From positions 1-6,794 of the forward strand of contig JAVEEO010000091.1 in assembly GCA_030840415.1 (NCBI GenBank): a stretch of 6,794 nucleotides of DNA, in the 5' to 3' direction. The translations under genes and the position numbers were made by a program. Source of the DNA: Pseudonocardiales bacterium (lineage in GTDB: Bacteria; Actinomycetota; Actinomycetes; Mycobacteriales; Jatrophihabitantaceae). A model generated the notes under the pieces. The model was given only the letters and a program-made list of their open reading frames with translations. It ran no database searches and was not told where the DNA came from. Within the stretch, counting starts at the first letter, position 1; every line of letters starts with the position of its first letter. This document shows, one piece after another, positions 6,478 through 6,794 of this stretch.

Positions 6478-6552
6478 TTTACATCTACTTAATGTCCTAA
6501 TTGTAGTTCATATAATTTATAGGAATCACACGTTTAATAGGCTTATATAGCC
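6478..6552 (+). promoter_or_regulatory. AT-rich tract with a TATAAT box, probable promoter of the HAD gene
   Basis: By hand count about 21 of 75 bases are G or C, in a window that is otherwise strongly GC-rich. It contains an exact TATAAT at 6511-6516, which would start transcription near 6523 and leave a leader of about 30 bases before the ATG at 6555. The matching -35 is poor (TTAATG at 6489-6494). The box is also half of the palindrome TATAATTTATA (6511-6521). Low GC may also reflect a binding site for a nucleoid protein or an inserted fragment. Confidence 0.4.
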
Positions 6553-6554
6553 AA

Positions 6555-6794
6555 ATGGCTCATCGGCGAACCTCCCTGCGGCCCGCCCTGGCCACTTTCC
6601 CCGTGCTGGGTGTCCTGTTCGATTGCGATGGTGTGCTGGTCGACAGCGAGTCGCTGTCGGCGGCGGTCCTCGCCGCGATGCTGGGCGAACAGGGCGTCGA
6701 GTTCGAGGTCGGCCAGGCGCTCGACCTGCTCCGCGGTCGCCAGGTCGCCACCTGGGTCGCCGAGCTGTTCGCGACGCTGCCATTGACCGGCACC
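6555..6794 (+). CDS. HAD-superfamily hydrolase, N-terminal part; runs off right edge
   Basis: I translated 80 codons from ATG at 6555 to the last base without a stop; the rest lies beyond the window. Motif I of the haloacid dehalogenase superfamily is LFDCDGVLVDSE (about residues 21-32). The first Asp is the nucleophile that forms the phospho-enzyme and the second the acid/base. After it comes a helical cap region (SLSAAVLAAMLGEQGVEF), as in the beta-phosphoglucomutase/phosphatase-like subgroup with a cap between motifs I and II. The usual substrates are sugar phosphates and similar small phosphate esters, but the exact one cannot be assigned. The start is fairly weakly supported: AGG at 6539-6541 is 13 bases upstream. 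A GTG at 6603 would leave almost nothing before the first strand and has no ribosome binding site. It is divergent from the NRPS operon and may be outside the cluster. Confidence 0.85.
   Translation, partial: MAHRRTSLRPALATFPVLGVLFDCDGVLVDSESLSAAVLAAMLGEQGVEFEVGQALDLLRGRQVATWVAELFATLPLTGT

Larger units (their letters stand above)
6228..6554. promoter_or_regulatory. Divergent intergenic region between the exporter and the HAD gene
   Basis: These 327 bases separate two genes transcribed away from each other, so they should hold at least two promoters and the control sites of the NRPS operon. I see no convincing gene: the one open frame (6298-6492, plus strand) lacks the GC-rich third positions of the neighbours. 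No terminator, tRNA or CRISPR pattern is visible. I could not place a consensus promoter for the minus-strand operon. A TACAAT on the minus strand (6505-6500) is a possible -10, but it has no good -35 and would leave a leader of over 200 bases. Confidence 0.6.

Noticed and set aside
6298..6492. Possible small gene of 64 codons on the plus strand in the intergenic region
   Set aside because: Third codon positions are mixed, there is no clear ribosome binding site before 6298, and the peptide has no recognisable features. It also ends in the AT-rich tract where promoters are expected.
1..6794. CRISPR arrays, insertion sequences, tRNA or rRNA genes
   Set aside because: No spaced repeats, transposase motifs, terminal inverted repeats or cloverleaf-like stretches were seen. 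The only tandem repeats are the two short coding ones described.

Overview
The window is strongly GC-rich, with G or C at nearly all third codon positions, and uses GTG and TTG starts. This points to a high-GC actinobacterium, though nothing in it fixes the genus. It covers one end of a nonribosomal peptide synthetase (NRPS) gene cluster. Three genes lie head to tail on the minus strand. A divergent gene on the plus strand is cut by the right edge.

In the order of transcription on the minus strand: (1) 6227-4971 encodes an MFS exporter of the MFS_3/DHA3 type (EntS-like). (2) 5005-1328 encodes a 1225-residue NRPS with the layout half-C, A, T, C. Its TTG start lies 35 bases inside the exporter gene. 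Its adenylation (A) domain reads DAFWFGATYK at the ten specificity positions, which is valine-like. (3) 1299-1 is the first 433 codons of a second NRPS that runs off the left edge. It has another half-C segment and an A domain complete up to core A4, with the partial code D-V-W (serine-like). It follows the first NRPS after 28 bases and has its own ribosome binding site. The short spacing and the overlap suggest a single exporter-NRPS-NRPS operon.

Inferred working model: the first NRPS loads a valine-like residue on its own T domain. Its complete C-terminal C domain then joins that residue to the amino acid (perhaps serine) held by the second NRPS, and the exporter carries the finished peptide out. 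The protein break falls between C and A, whereas the usual NRPS subunit break falls between T and C. Both NRPS proteins begin with a shortened piece resembling the C-terminal half of a condensation domain without the HHxxxDG active site. Both N-terminal regions also carry short in-frame tandem repeats, and the first NRPS has a single TTA codon inside its repeat. These shared oddities are the most unusual thing in the window.

Bases 6228-6554 hold no convincing gene. This stretch should carry divergent promoters and includes a 75-base tract of about 28% GC (hand count) next to the divergent gene. From 6555 to the right edge is the first 80 codons of a HAD-superfamily phosphatase-like gene, probably at or beyond the cluster border.
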